64,000 nucleotides of DNA from contig CAWIUT010000010.1 of the NCBI GenBank assembly GCA_963839365.1, forward strand, positions 372,001 to 436,000, in the 5' to 3' direction. Positions within the stretch are counted from its first letter, which is position 1, and each line of letters opens with the position of its first letter. This document shows, piece by piece, positions 44,138 through 53,930 of the stretch. Source of the DNA: DASSKA01 sp963839365 (GTDB taxonomy: Bacteria > Actinomycetota > Actinomycetes > Propionibacteriales > Nocardioidaceae). The position numbers were made by a program, and so were the translations under genes. The notes beneath the pieces are model-generated. The model searched no databases and had not been told where the DNA came from. It saw only the letters and a list, made by a program, of their open reading frames with translations.

Positions 44138-45522
44138 GCGAGCAGGGACTGACGCAGGCACGGGAACGGATGCAGCGGGCGAATGTGGATCCCGTCGCGA
44201 TCGAGGTGTTCGCGCACTACTACCGGCTGGTGGAGAGCGGCGAGACCGGCATGGTCCCCGAGTCCAGCATCGAGCCGCTGGAGATGGAAACCCTCGCCGA
44301 CGTCGAGGTCCCCGACGACCTGGCCCGGGAGGCCATCGGCCGCACCGCGGTGGTCAAGCTCAACGGCGGGCTGGGCACCTCGATGGGCATGGACCGCGCC
44401 AAGTCGCTGCTCAAGGTGCGCGACGGGCTCTGCTTCCTGGACGTGATCGCCCACCAGGTGCTCGCCCTCCGCAAGGAGTACGACGCACGGCTGCCGCTGC
44501 TGTTCATGAACAGCTTCCGCACCTCGCAGGACACGCTCGCCGTCCTGGGCAAGTACCCGGACCTGGCGGTCGACGGGTTGCCGCTGGACTTCCTGCAGAA
44601 CAAGGAGCCCAAGCTGCGCGCCGACGACCTGACCCCGGTGACCTGGCCGGCCGACCCCGATCTGGAGTGGTGCCCACCCGGGCACGGCGACCTCTACACC
44701 GCGCTGCGCGGCAGCGGGGTGCTGGACCGGCTCGTCGACGCCGGCTACACGCAGGTCTTCGTGTCCAACTCCGACAACCTGGGGGCGGTGCCCTCTGCCC
44801 GGGTGGCCGGCTGGTTCGCCGGCTCCGGGGCGCCGTTCGCGATCGAGGCGGTGCGCCGTACGCCTTCGGACCGCAAGGGCGGGCACTTCGCCACCCGCCG
44901 CGCCGACGGCCGGATCGTGCTCCGGGAGACCGCGCAGACCCTGCCCGAGGACCGGGAGGCGCTCGCGGACCTGGACCGCCACCGGTACATGTCCACCAAC
45001 AACCTGTGGTTCGACCTGCGGGCGGTGCGCGACCAGCTGGACAGCCGGGGCGGGGTGCTCGGACTGCCGCTGATCAAGAACACCAAGACCGTCGACCCCG
45101 CCGACCCGGACAGCCCCGAGGTCGTCCAGATCGAGACCGCGATGGGCGCGGCCATCGAGGTGTTCGACGGGGCCACCACGATCGAGGTGGGCCGGGACCG
45201 GTTCGTGCCCGTGAAGACCACCGACGACCTGCTGGTGCTGCGGTCGGACTGCTATGAGATCGGCGCCGGGTCGCTGCTGCACCAGGCCCCCGAGCGGTTG
45301 CCGTTCGTGGAGCTGGACAAGGCGCACTACAAGCTCGTCGACGGCTTCGACCGGCGCTTCCCGGACGGTCCGCCGTCGCTGCGCCGGGCCCGGTCGCTGA
45401 CCGTGCGCGGCGACTGGACCTTCGGCGCCGGGGTGACTGTCCTCGGCGAGGCGGTGCTCGACGACGATGGCGCGGGCACGCCGCAGCGCATCGAGCCGGG
45501 GACCACGCTCGGCGACGGTTAG
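44134..45522 (+). CDS. UTP-glucose-1-phosphate uridylyltransferase (eukaryotic-type UDPGP)
   Basis: A 462-residue UGPase of the UDPGP type. VVKLNGGLGTSMGMDRAKSLLKVRDG is the nucleotide-binding loop, with FLDVIAHQVL, LLFMNSFRTSQDTL, VFVSNSDNLGAV and MSTNNLWFDLRAV as further blocks typical of plant/animal UGPases rather than the short bacterial GalU. It makes UDP-glucose for wall and glycogen precursors. The ATG overlaps the TGA of a short leader frame. It is 10 bp from moeA. In other actinobacteria the gene belongs to this same run, so it is conserved in synteny. Confidence 0.92.
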   Translation: MSEQGLTQARERMQRANVDPVAIEVFAHYYRLVESGETGMVPESSIEPLEMETLADVEVPDDLAREAIGRTAVVKLNGGLGTSMGMDRAKSLLKVRDGLCFLDVIAHQVLALRKEYDARLPLLFMNSFRTSQDTLAVLGKYPDLAVDGLPLDFLQNKEPKLRADDLTPVTWPADPDLEWCPPGHGDLYTALRGSGVLDRLVDAGYTQVFVSNSDNLGAVPSARVAGWFAGSGAPFAIEAVRRTPSDRKGGHFATRRADGRIVLRETAQTLPEDREALADLDRHRYMSTNNLWFDLRAVRDQLDSRGGVLGLPLIKNTKTVDPADPDSPEVVQIETAMGAAIEVFDGATTIEVGRDRFVPVKTTDDLLVLRSDCYEIGAGSLLHQAPERLPFVELDKAHYKLVDGFDRRFPDGPPSLRRARSLTVRGDWTFGAGVTVLGEAVLDDDGAGTPQRIEPGTTLGDG

Positions 45523-45532
45523 GGTTCTCGAC

Positions 45533-46782
45533 ATGCCCGTCGACGCCATGCCCCAGGACCGGCTGAGCTCCGTGGAGGAGCACGTCGGCCGGATCCTGTC
45601 CGCCATCGAGCCGCTCGAGCCCTACGACCAGCCGCTGCTGGAGGCGCAGGGGCTGCCGGTCTGCGAGGACATCGCCGCTCCCATGGACCTGCCCGGCTTC
45701 GACAACTCCGCGATGGACGGGTACGCGGTGACCTTCGCGGACGTGGCCACGGCCAGCGAGGACCACCCGGTGCACCTGCCGGTGGTGGGGGAGATGGCCG
45801 CCGGCCAGACCCGGGTGTTCGCGCTGTCGCCCGGCACCGCGGTGCGGATCATGACCGGTGCCCCGATCCCGCAGGGCGCCGAGGCGGTCGTCCCGGTGGA
45901 GTGGACCGACGGCGGGGTGGCCGCGGTCCGGATCACCCAGGCTCCCACGGACGGCCAGCACATCCGGCGGCGCGGGGAGGACGTGCAGACCGGCGACATC
46001 CTGCTCGAGGACGGCGCCGTGCTCGGGCCGCGGCAGCTGGGGCTGCTCGCGTCGGTGGGCCGCGCCCAGGTGAGCTCCCGGCCGCGGCCCCGGGTGGTGA
46101 TCATGTCCACCGGCTCCGAGCTGCGTGAGCCGGGCACCCCGCTGGGGCATGACTCCATCTACGACGCGAACTCCTACATGCTCGCGGCCGCCGCCCGGGC
46201 CGCCGGAGCGATCGCCTACCGGGTGCCGATCGTCACCGACGACCCGGAGCAGTTCAGCAACGCGCTCAGTGACCAGCTGGTGCGGGCCGACCTGGTGGTC
46301 ACCAGCGGCGGGGTGTCCAAGGGTGCGTACGACGTGGTCAAGGAGGTGCTCTCCGGCCTCGGTACCGTGACCTTCGGGGAGGTCGCCATGCAGCCCGGCA
46401 AACCACAGGGGTTCGGCATGGTGGGCGAGGACAGCACCCCGATCTTCACGCTGCCGGGCAACCCGGTCTCGTCGTACGTCTCCTTCGAGGTGTTCGTGGT
46501 GCCGGCGGTCCGGCGGATGATGGGCCGGCTGCCCTACCGGCGGCCGCTGGTGCGGGCCGTCGTCGACCAGGGCTTTGGCTCCGCACCGCAGCGGCAGCAG
46601 TTCGTGCGGGCCCGGTTCGAGATCGACAAGATGGGTGCGCACGTGTCGCCGGTGGGCGGCCACGGCTCGCACCTGATGGGGGATCTGTCCGACGCGAACG
46701 CGCTGATCGTGGTGCCCGAGGACGTGACCCGGGTGCCGCCCGGCTCGCAGGTGCAGGTGCTCGTGCTGGACCGGGACTTCTG

Positions 46783-46783
<1 letters not shown>
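45533..46783 (+). CDS. moeA: Molybdopterin molybdenumtransferase / gephyrin-like Glp
   Basis: A 416-residue MoeA/gephyrin-E domain protein. Family marks: PGFDNSAMDGYAV, MTGAPIPQGAEAVVPVE, RRRGEDVQTGD, RVVIMSTGSELREPG, DANSYML and the molybdate-binding TSGGVSKGAYDVVKEVL, with domain IV at the C-terminus. It inserts molybdate into molybdopterin. In Corynebacterium the homologue in this conserved run was described as the divisome-associated gephyrin-like protein Glp whose membrane receptor is GlpR; the receptor homologue sepX is 1.7 kb downstream here. So this copy may be Glp rather than, or as well as, a cofactor enzyme. ATG 45533. Confidence 0.9.
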
Positions 46784-47279
<496 letters not shown>

Positions 47280-47283
<4 letters not shown>

Positions 47284-47762
47284 GTGTGCCGATGACCGCG
47301 ACGGTGATCACCGCGTCCAACCGGGCCGCCACCGGGGTCTACGAGGACACCGGCGGGCCGGTCATCGTGGAGGCGCTGACCGAGCTCGGCTTCGAGGTGA
47401 CCGGTCCGGTCGTCGTACCCGACGGGCAGCCGGTCGCGGACGCGATCCGAGCCGCCCTCGAGCGCGGGGACCGCGCCATCCTCACCACCGGTGGCACCGG
47501 GCTGACGCCCACCGACCTGACCCCGGAGATGACCCGGCCGTTCCTGGACCGGGAGGTCACCGGCATCGCCAACGCGGTCCGTGCGTACGGCCTGGCTCAG
47601 GGCGTGCCGACCGCGGCGCTCTCGCGGGGCCTGGCCGGGGTGGCCGGGCAGAGCCTGGTGGTGAACCTGCCGGGGTCCCGCGGCGGCGTCAAGGACGGGC
47701 TTGCGGTCGTGGGGCCGCTGCTGGTGCACGCCCTCTCGCAGATCGCCGGCGGCGACCACTAG
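47280..47762 (+). CDS. mog: Molybdopterin adenylyltransferase (Mog/MoaB)
   Basis: A 160-residue gephyrin-G-like protein. VITASNRAATGVYEDTGGPVI and RAILTTGGTGLTPTDLTPEMTRPFLDREVTGI are the molybdopterin-binding motifs, with NLPGSRGGVKDGLAVVGPLL at the C-terminus. It adenylylates molybdopterin before MoeA inserts the metal. The ATG overlaps moaC by ATGA. It is followed by rimJ after 33 bp. The MoeA-MoaC-Mog set here suggests a full late cofactor pathway. Confidence 0.95.
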
Positions 47763-47795
47763 CCGGGCCACGGACACCGGAGGAGCGGACATCGG

Positions 47796-48410
47796 ATGGG
47801 GCGCAGCGACTTCTGGCGAGTGCACCTGAAGTCCGGCCGTGTCGGGTTGCGGCCGCTGGAGATGGGCGACGCCGCGGCCTGGCGGGACGTGCGCGGCCGC
47901 AACGTGGACTGGCTGCGGCCCTGGGAGGCCACGGTACCGGCCGGGGACCGGTCCGGTCCGCGTACCTTCCGTGGCCTGGTCCGCGACCTGCGCCGGCAGG
48001 CGCGGGAGGGGCGGGCGCTGCCGTTCGCGGTGACCATCGACGACCACTTCGCCGGCCAGCTCACCGTCACCAACATCGCCGCCGGCTCGGCGCGCTGGGG
48101 ACAGGTCGGGTACTGGATCGACCGGCTGTACGCGGGACAGGGGGTGATGCCCACCGCGGTCGCGCTGGCCGTCGACTACTGCCTGTTCGAGCTGGACCTG
48201 CACCGGATCGAGGTGGCGATCCGGCCGGAGAACACCGCCAGCCTGCGGGTGGTGGAGAAGCTCGGCTTCACCAAGATCGGGATGGCGGCGCGCTACCTGC
48301 ACATCGACGGGGACTGGCGCGACCACCTGTTGTTCGCCATCACCGCCGAGGACATCCCGGAGGGGCTGCTGCACCGGTACCAGCAGCGGTACGGCGCCGC
48401 GAACCCCTGA
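47796..48410 (+). CDS. rimJ: GNAT-family N-acetyltransferase (RimJ-type)
   Basis: A 204-residue GNAT enzyme. VGLRPLEMGDAAAWRDVRGRN starts the fold, FAVTIDDHFAGQLTVTNI is strand 4, and WGQVGYWIDRLYAGQGVMPTAVALAVDY holds the acetyl-CoA pyrophosphate-binding motif (R/QxxGxG/A form), with HRIEVAIRPENTASLRVVEKLGF next. Closest in style to RimJ, which acetylates ribosomal protein S5; the true target is not known. In actinobacterial genomes it lies between the moeA/glp and sepX/glpR genes, so it marks the conserved run. ATG 47796, cytoplasmic. Confidence 0.88.
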   Translation: MGRSDFWRVHLKSGRVGLRPLEMGDAAAWRDVRGRNVDWLRPWEATVPAGDRSGPRTFRGLVRDLRRQAREGRALPFAVTIDDHFAGQLTVTNIAAGSARWGQVGYWIDRLYAGQGVMPTAVALAVDYCLFELDLHRIEVAIRPENTASLRVVEKLGFTKIGMAARYLHIDGDWRDHLLFAITAEDIPEGLLHRYQQRYGAANP

Positions 48411-48493
48411 AATCACATCAGTAACAGGAGTTGTCTTGCGACACACCGCTCCGCCTGCGGGCCGACGCCGCGAACCGCTCCTATCGTCGGTGT

Positions 48494-49471
48494 GTGGACT
48501 TGTCAGGGATTATCTTCGTCGTGCTGGCAGTCGCCTGGGCCGTCTACCTGGTGCCGAAGGCGCTCAAGCACCACGACGAGGTGGCGCGCACCCGCTCCAT
48601 CGACCGGTTCTCCCACGCGATGCGGGTGCTCGCCCGACGCGAGCCGGTGAACCGGCGCGATGCCCGACTGGTCGTCACCCCGCCGCGGCCGGCCGGCCCG
48701 CGAATGGTGGTGCCGACGCCCGCCAGCACCTCGAGCCGCGCCGCTGCGGCCACCCCGACGGGCACCCCCGCATTCGTGAAGACAGCCAAGGCAAGGGCCT
48801 CCGAGCGCGCAGCGGCCCGCGCCGCCGCACGCCGTCGGCGGCACATCCTGCTGGGTCTGCTCGTCCTCGACGGCGGGGTCGTTGCCGTGGCCGCGCTCGG
48901 GTTCGCGCCCTGGTGGTCGGTGGCCGTGCCAGTGGCGCTGACCGTGTCCTACCTGGTCCTGTGCCGCACCCAGGTGCGTCGCCAGTCCGAGGAGGCGTGG
49001 ACGCCGGCCGGCGCCGAGCTCGAGGGCGAGGAGTCGGTGGCTCCGCGTCGCGCCATCCGCGTCGACGCGCCGTACGGCTCCCCGCGCCGGGATGCCGACC
49101 CGGACCAGGAGGACACCATCACGCTGTCGGCGGCCTCGCTGCGAGCCGCCGCCGGCGCATCCTCGCCGGCCGAGGCGGAGGCGGCTGCGCACGCCACGCA
49201 GGTCGACGCCGACCAGCAGCAGACCGTCGCGGTCACCGTGACCACCGTGGGCGGGGAGTCGCTGTGGGACCCGCTGCCGGTGACGCTGCCCACCTATGTC
49301 GGCAAGGCCAAGGCGGCCCGCACGGTGCGCACCATCGACCTCGGCAGCCCGGGCACCTGGACCTCGGGCCGAACTGAGGAGGACAGCCGGCTCGTCGAGC
49401 AGGCGGCCGCGTCCGCCGAGTCCGAGTCCGAGGCGGAGACCGCGTCGCAGCAGCGCGCGGTCGGTTCCTGA
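48494..49471 (+). CDS. sepX: SepX/GlpR-type divisome membrane protein
   Basis: A 325-residue actinobacterial membrane protein. It begins MDLSGIIFVVLAVAWAVYLV (helix 1, about 4-20) and continues PKALKHHDEVARTRSIDRFSHAMRVLARREP, the strongly conserved SepX/GlpR signature. A second region of two helices (HILLGLLVLDGGVVAVAALGF and WSVAVPVALTVSYLVLC) follows, then a long disordered acidic C-terminus. SepX was described as a divisome protein in Streptomyces and GlpR as the membrane receptor of gephyrin-like Glp in Corynebacterium. GTG 48494 is preferred to an upstream TTG (48431) because the family starts MDLSG. The tRNA-Ala gene follows. Confidence 0.9.
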   Translation: MDLSGIIFVVLAVAWAVYLVPKALKHHDEVARTRSIDRFSHAMRVLARREPVNRRDARLVVTPPRPAGPRMVVPTPASTSSRAAAATPTGTPAFVKTAKARASERAAARAAARRRRHILLGLLVLDGGVVAVAALGFAPWWSVAVPVALTVSYLVLCRTQVRRQSEEAWTPAGAELEGEESVAPRRAIRVDAPYGSPRRDADPDQEDTITLSAASLRAAAGASSPAEAEAAAHATQVDADQQQTVAVTVTTVGGESLWDPLPVTLPTYVGKAKAARTVRTIDLGSPGTWTSGRTEEDSRLVEQAAASAESESEAETASQQRAVGS

Positions 49472-49556
49472 TCGATCTGGCTGGGCTCCCGATTCGGGAG
49501 CGACCGTGGCCGGATGGTATGTTTTCTGCTCGCTCCGGGTTCGCCCGCGGGGCGGC

Positions 49557-49633
<77 letters not shown>

Positions 49634-49651
49634 ACACGCAGGTCAAAGGCC

Positions 49652-49791
49652 ATGCCGGAGTCCTCCGGTGCACCGGTCGATTCTGTGCTCCCCCTCACCG
49701 AGCTGGCCGCTTCCCTGGCGGTCAACGTGCAGACGCTCTAGAACCTACGCAGCAAGGCCCGTGGTCGCGCGGCTTCCGCGCCGACGCATAG
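49652..49791 (+). pseudogene. Decayed excisionase (xis) next to tRNA-Ala
   Basis: ATG 49652, 20 bp after the tRNA, opens LPLTELAASLAVNVQTL, the helix-turn-helix start of MerR-like excisionases. At codon 30 there is a TAG (49739-49741) where Tyr is expected, and the next codons read NLRSKARG, then a missing base converts the expected PRGFR into another frame; restoring it reads RGFRADA before a second stop (49789-49791). One nonsense and one -1 frameshift in 140 bp make it a pseudogene. It is probably the remnant of an element once integrated at the tRNA 3' end. No intact integrase or right-hand attachment site was found. Confidence 0.6.
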
Positions 49792-50015
49792 ATCGGACAT
49801 GGATCTCTGGTCAGCCTGCGGGGAATCGCCAATGCACGGGTGCCGAAGTCGGACACTTCAGGAATGGGTGAGGGGCTCAACTGGGACGAGGACTCGGCTC
49901 CCTACATCCGTTCACGAGGCAAGCGCTGGCATGGACATGGAGCCGGAGTGGACCCAAGAGGTGATGGCCGATGGGACCTTCCCTATCGAGGTTTTCACGC
50001 GGGTGCGATAGCGCC
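49792..50015. other. Non-coding, possibly mobile-element debris
   Basis: No gene is convincing. Two overlapping frames open here. One contains DPRGDGRW, reminiscent of the GRW stretch in the N-terminal part of some phage integrases, but the match is short. The region lies between the excisionase relic and the DinB-type gene and may be residual mobile-element sequence. Confidence 0.25.
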
Positions 50016-50564
50016 ATGGGACACCAGCGAACCAGCGCTACCGCTGCGGCTGCGGAGTTGACTGACGGCTCGTCGTCCGAGTTCGAACAGGTGGTGCGGC
50101 ATCTCCCCGCAGGTTCATGGGATCGACACACGCCTCCGGAGGTGTCGGTGCGTGAGTTGGCTGAGCATGTGGTGGTCGGCAGTCGTCTTTCGGCCCTGCT
50201 GCTGACCGGTGACGACCCAGGCGCGGGGGTGGCTGGGTCAGCACGTCGTCAGGCCGAGGCGTTCGCGGCCGCACCACCCGAGCAGTTCGTTCCCCACCCG
50301 CACGGCGACCTTCCCGCCGCTGCGTTCCTACGGCTCCGGCTCGTGGACCTCGTGGTGCACGCCGGGGACCTACTCCGCGGGGCGCATCTCGACAAGAGGC
50401 TTGATCCGCTGGTCGTTGACCAACTGTTGTCACTGGTCGAGCCCCATCTGGAGGAGATGCTTGCCCTCGGCTCGTATGGCGAGGGACCGCGCGGCACGTT
50501 GCCGCCTGGGGCTCCAGCACAGGCCGGCTCCTTGATTGGTACGGACGAACGCCCTGGCTGGTAG
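50016..50564 (+). CDS. DinB/maleylpyruvate-isomerase-like protein (TIGR03086-like)
   Basis: A 182-residue protein. FEQVVRHLPAGSWDRHTPPEVSVRELAEHVVVGSRLSALLL and LRLVDLVVHAGDLLRGAHLDKRLDPLVVDQLL resemble the mycothiol-dependent DinB-like TIGR03086 family (helical bundle; metal His in the LAEHVV and VVHAGDL helices). The middle is shorter than usual, which may mean deletion. ATG 50016 without a strong ribosome site. It lies just right of the excisionase relic and is convergent with the USP gene, whose stop is 2 bp away. The reaction is unknown; mycothiol dependence is known for the family, inferred here. Confidence 0.6.
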   Translation: MGHQRTSATAAAAELTDGSSSEFEQVVRHLPAGSWDRHTPPEVSVRELAEHVVVGSRLSALLLTGDDPGAGVAGSARRQAEAFAAAPPEQFVPHPHGDLPAAAFLRLRLVDLVVHAGDLLRGAHLDKRLDPLVVDQLLSLVEPHLEEMLALGSYGEGPRGTLPPGAPAQAGSLIGTDERPGW

Positions 50565-50565
50565 G

Positions 50566-51429
50566 TCACAGGTCAGTGGGGCCGGTAACGCCGACGGGGC
50601 ACTCGGCGTGGCGCAGCAGGTGTCCGGCAACGGAACCCAGCAAGGTGCCCGTGGTGGCGCCGCTGCCACGTGTGCCGACGACGAGCAAGGTCGCCTGACG
50701 CGACAGCGCCCCTAGAGTGTCGGCGGGGTGACCGACCACTATCTGCTTGTTCATACTCGCGGGCGCTGCCTCGCCGAACACGCGGCTCAGCGTGGCTTGG
50801 ACCAGTTCCGCCCCCCAAGCCCGCAGCCGGTCGTCGTCCGGCCGGATCAAGTCGCGGCCGGCGAGGTCCCAGTACACAGCGTGGACGACGTGCAGCGGGA
50901 GGCCGCGAACGCGTGCCTCATCGGCTGCGAAGCCAAGCGCCTGCTCGGATTCCGGTGATCCATCCAGGCCACATACCACGGGACCCCCCGTGCCGATGTG
51001 GCCGCGGACAACGACCACGGGCCGCCGCGCCTGTTGCACGCACTTGTGGCCGACCGAGCCGAGACGCAGGCCCGCGAAGCCGCCGCGGCCACGTGCACCC
51101 ACGGCGAGCAGTACACTTCCGGCCGCGGCTTCCACGAGGACCGGACTGGCGTTGCCCTGGCGGATCACTGCCTCTACCGAGACCGATTCGGGAATCTGGG
51201 CGCTCCGGATGGCCTCGTCGAGCAGCAGCGCACAGCTCATTCGGGGCACCTCTGCGCTGGGCGGGGTGACCAGCACGCGGGCAGCGTCGAGAGCACGATC
51301 GTAGGCGACGACGACGCGCAGTCGCGCGTGGCGGAGTGCTGCATCGCGGGCCGCCCAGCGGAGTGCGGCTTGGGCCACCGGCGAGCCATCGATACCGACG
51401 GTGACGACTGGCGGAGCGACCGGGGTCAT
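50566..51429 (-). CDS. Universal stress protein, two UspA domains
   Basis: A 287-residue cytoplasmic protein with tandem UspA domains. Domain 1: VVTVGIDGSPVAQAALRWAARDA and LLAVGARGRGGFAGLRLGSVGHKCVQQARRPVVVV. Domain 2: GPVVCGLDGSPESEQALGFAADEA and LLVVGTRGSGATTGTLLGSVAGHLLRHAECPVGV. The GxxGxxxGxxxxS nucleotide-binding loops in both suggest an ATP-binding type. ATG 51429 overlaps the stop of the upstream transporter by ATGA, so the two are cotranscribed. Similar proteins in mycobacteria belong to the DosR dormancy regulon. DosR control here is an inference. Confidence 0.92.
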   Translation of the reverse strand: MTPVAPPVVTVGIDGSPVAQAALRWAARDAALRHARLRVVVAYDRALDAARVLVTPPSAEVPRMSCALLLDEAIRSAQIPESVSVEAVIRQGNASPVLVEAAAGSVLLAVGARGRGGFAGLRLGSVGHKCVQQARRPVVVVRGHIGTGGPVVCGLDGSPESEQALGFAADEARVRGLPLHVVHAVYWDLAGRDLIRPDDDRLRAWGAELVQATLSRVFGEAAPASMNKQIVVGHPADTLGALSRQATLLVVGTRGSGATTGTLLGSVAGHLLRHAECPVGVTGPTDL

Positions 51430-52727
51430 GCCGAACCTCCGAGCACGAAGTAACGAAGCCACAGGTAGCCGGCGGACACAGCGATGGTGACTACGGTGAC
51501 GGGGATGCCGTACTTGGCGAAGTCGAGGAATCGGATGGGGTAGCCCTCGCGGGCGGCGGCGCCGGCGATGACGACGTTGGCGCTGGCGCCGATAATGGTG
51601 GCGTTTCCGCCGAGGTCCGCGCCGAGGGCGAGCGCCCACCACAACACGTTGGGGTCGTGCGGGCCGTGCAGGTCACCGATCAGGGAGGAGACGACCGGGG
51701 TCATGGTCGCGACGTAGGGGATGTTGTCGACCAGCGCGGACAGCGCCGCGGACGCCCCGAGCAGCAGGAAGGCCGCCCGGGGCACGCTGTCGCCGGAGGC
51801 AGCGGCCAGCGCGGCGGCGATCCGGTCGACCGCGCCGGTCTTGGCCAGCGCGCCCACCATGATGAACAGGCCGACGAAGAAGGCGAGCGTGCCCCACTCC
51901 ACTTCGGCCAGGAAAGGCCCAGGGGCGCGGCGAGCGACCAGTAGCAGCACTCCGGCGCCGAGCAGCGCAACCACGGCGGGCTCGAGGTGAGTGAGCGAGT
52001 GCGCCACGAACGCGCCGGTGACTAGGGCGAGCACGGCCAGGCCGCGGGTGAGCAGCGCCGGGTCGGTGATGCTGGCCCGGGCGTCGAGGTGCATCAGCTC
52101 GCCGACCTGACCGTCGTCCGGGACCAGCGCCCGGCGGAACAGCAGTCGCATCGTCGCGATGAAGACCACGAGCAGTACGAGGACCAAGGGTGCGAGGTGT
52201 AGCAGGAAGTCGCCGTAGGACAGGCCGGCGCGGCTGGCGATGATGATGTTCGGTGGGTCACCGACCAGGGTGGCCGCACCGCCGATGTTGGATGCCAGCG
52301 CTTCCGCGATCAGGTACGGCGCTGTCGGCACGCCGATCCTGCGCGTGACCTGGATGGTCACCGGCGCGACGAGCAGTACGGTGGTGACGTTGTCCAGCAG
52401 GGACGACGCGACTGCGGTGAGCAGCACGAGGATGACGAGGATCCGGAACGGCCGTCCCCGGGCACGCTGCGCGGCCCGGATGCCCAGATAGTCGAAGGCG
52501 CCGGTTTCGGCCAGCACCGCGACGATCACCATCATCCCCAGCAGCAGCGCGATGACGGCCCAGTCGACGCCGTACTCATTGGAATGGAACGCCTCCTCGA
52601 CGTCGACGATCCGGAGTCCCAGCATCAACCCCGCTCCGGTCAGCGCGACCACAACTCGGTCCACCCAGTCGGTCGCGATCAGCACGTACGCGCCCACGAA
52701 CACGGCGGTGGCAATGAGCTCCTGCAT
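51426..52727 (-). CDS. ArsB/NhaD-type (SLC13-like) ion transporter
   Basis: A 433-residue membrane protein with about eleven helices. ASSLLDNVTTVLLVAPVTIQV, NIGGAATLVGDPPNIIIASRAG, SALVDNIPYVATMTPVV and LGADLGGNATIIGASANVVIAG are the paired re-entrant loop motifs of the ion-transporter (IT) superfamily, including ArsB, NhaD and SLC13. No linked arsenic gene (arsR, arsC) is present, so Na+/H+ or another anion is as likely. ATG 52727 chosen over a longer frame; the first helix begins IATAVFVGAYVL. Its TGA overlaps the USP ATG, giving a transporter-USP operon. Confidence 0.85.
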   Translation of the reverse strand: MQELIATAVFVGAYVLIATDWVDRVVVALTGAGLMLGLRIVDVEEAFHSNEYGVDWAVIALLLGMMVIVAVLAETGAFDYLGIRAAQRARGRPFRILVILVLLTAVASSLLDNVTTVLLVAPVTIQVTRRIGVPTAPYLIAEALASNIGGAATLVGDPPNIIIASRAGLSYGDFLLHLAPLVLVLLVVFIATMRLLFRRALVPDDGQVGELMHLDARASITDPALLTRGLAVLALVTGAFVAHSLTHLEPAVVALLGAGVLLLVARRAPGPFLAEVEWGTLAFFVGLFIMVGALAKTGAVDRIAAALAAASGDSVPRAAFLLLGASAALSALVDNIPYVATMTPVVSSLIGDLHGPHDPNVLWWALALGADLGGNATIIGASANVVIAGAAAREGYPIRFLDFAKYGIPVTVVTIAVSAGYLWLRYFVLGGSA

Positions 52728-53033
52728 GGCGAAATCCGGTCTCTCCTCGGCTGCGGCTACGGGCAGACGCCGCAGACCCTGCCATCCCACGCATGCTCGC
52801 CGGGTCGATGGAAGACGCGATCGGCGTAGATCGCCTCATCAGAGCATGCAGCGGCGCAGTGTGTCTCAGGTCGCGCGATGAGGAGGGATGAGAGGTGCGA
52901 CGGGCAGCCGTTTTGAACCCTGACAGGGCACCGTCCGCGTGGCCCGATGCGGTCCGGTGACGTACCCTGAATGACGGGGAGAGCCGGGAAGTCTGGTCGG
53001 CGCCGTGACTGCCCACGGGTGGAGGTGCCCCCT
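52728..53033. promoter_or_regulatory. Divergent intergenic region, promoter candidates and an inverted repeat
   Basis: This 306-bp region separates two stress-protein units on opposite strands and must contain both promoters. A long-spaced inverted repeat GCATGCTC (52791-52798) and GAGCATGC (52842-52849) is the most regular element. Toward the rightward gene, GGTGACGTACCCT could hold a -10-like TACCCT. I find no full DosR-type palindrome here. No gene is visible. Confidence 0.4.
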
Positions 53034-53930
53034 ATGGTCCGTGCCCAGCGCCGCGTGATCGTCGGCGTCGACGGTCTCCCGCAGTCGTCCGCAGCCCTGC
53101 GTTGGGCCGCCGTCGAGGCGCAGTTCCGCGGCTACGAGCTCGTCGTCGTGACCGCCTGCAACGCGCTGCCGCAGCGCCCTTCCGCGCCCGATGGTCCCGC
53201 CGACCAGGCCCCGGACGATGCCTGCCGAGCAATGCAGGCCCAGCTCGTCGCCGCCCTCCCTACCGAGCGGTCCACGCCGATGAGCAAGCAGGTGCTCCGC
53301 GGGGACCCGGTCAAGGTGTTGACCCGGATCGCCGGCGCCGATGATCTGCTCGTCCTGGGGACGCGCGGCCGTGGACCACTCAAGACCCTTGCACTCGGTT
53401 CAGTGGCACGCGGCTGTATCGCCCGCACGTCGGGCCCGGTGGTGGTCGTCCCTGTGGAGGCGGAATCCAGGGTGCACGCATTCCCACGCGGTCCCGTGGT
53501 TGTCGGCGTCGATGAAACGCCTGCCGCCCACCAGGCACTGCGCTTCGCGGCTGAAGAGGCGAAGGTTCGCGGAGTGCCACTGCTCGCGGTCTACGTGCTC
53601 GACCCTGGGTACGCCGGCACCGAGTCCGCCACCGACGCCGGCGTCATTCGACACGTCGGCCTCCTGCCGCCGCTGGAGAGCGCGGCGGCGCAGCTCGATG
53701 TGCTGGTAGAGACCGAGACCCGAGGGTACGGCATCCGCACCAGGACCATTGCGACACTGGGGAGCCCGGCGGAAGAGCTGTTGCAGTGGGCCGAGTCGGC
53801 CGCGCTGCTGGTTGTGGGCACTCGTGGCACCGGCCGTGTCGCCGCCGCGCTGCTCGGTTCGGTCAGCGCCGACATCTTGCAGCGCACGGTCTGCCCTACC
53901 GCCGTCATGCCGGCTCTCCCGGCCAGCTGA
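53034..53930 (+). CDS. Universal stress protein, two UspA domains
   Basis: A 298-residue tandem-UspA protein. RRVIVGVDGLPQSSAALRWAAVEA and LLVLGTRGRGPLKTLALGSVARGCIARTSGPVVVV form the first domain; GPVVVGVDETPAAHQALRFAAEEA and LLVVGTRGTGRVAAALLGSVSADILQRTVCPTAVM the second. ATG 53034 has GGAGGTG upstream. It is a sister of the leftward USP gene at 50566, and both bracket a transporter, a layout seen in mycobacterial dormancy-regulon genes. It is followed, after 349 bp without a convincing gene, by the P-type ATPase unit. Probably ATP-binding and starvation or hypoxia responsive; that is known for the family, not shown here. Confidence 0.92.
   Translation: MVRAQRRVIVGVDGLPQSSAALRWAAVEAQFRGYELVVVTACNALPQRPSAPDGPADQAPDDACRAMQAQLVAALPTERSTPMSKQVLRGDPVKVLTRIAGADDLLVLGTRGRGPLKTLALGSVARGCIARTSGPVVVVPVEAESRVHAFPRGPVVVGVDETPAAHQALRFAAEEAKVRGVPLLAVYVLDPGYAGTESATDAGVIRHVGLLPPLESAAAQLDVLVETETRGYGIRTRTIATLGSPAEELLQWAESAALLVVGTRGTGRVAAALLGSVSADILQRTVCPTAVMPALPAS

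Noticed and set aside
51426..52727. Arsenite efflux pump (arsB) assignment
   Set aside because: The fold fits ArsB but no arsR, arsC or acr3 gene is near, so a specific arsenic role is not supported.
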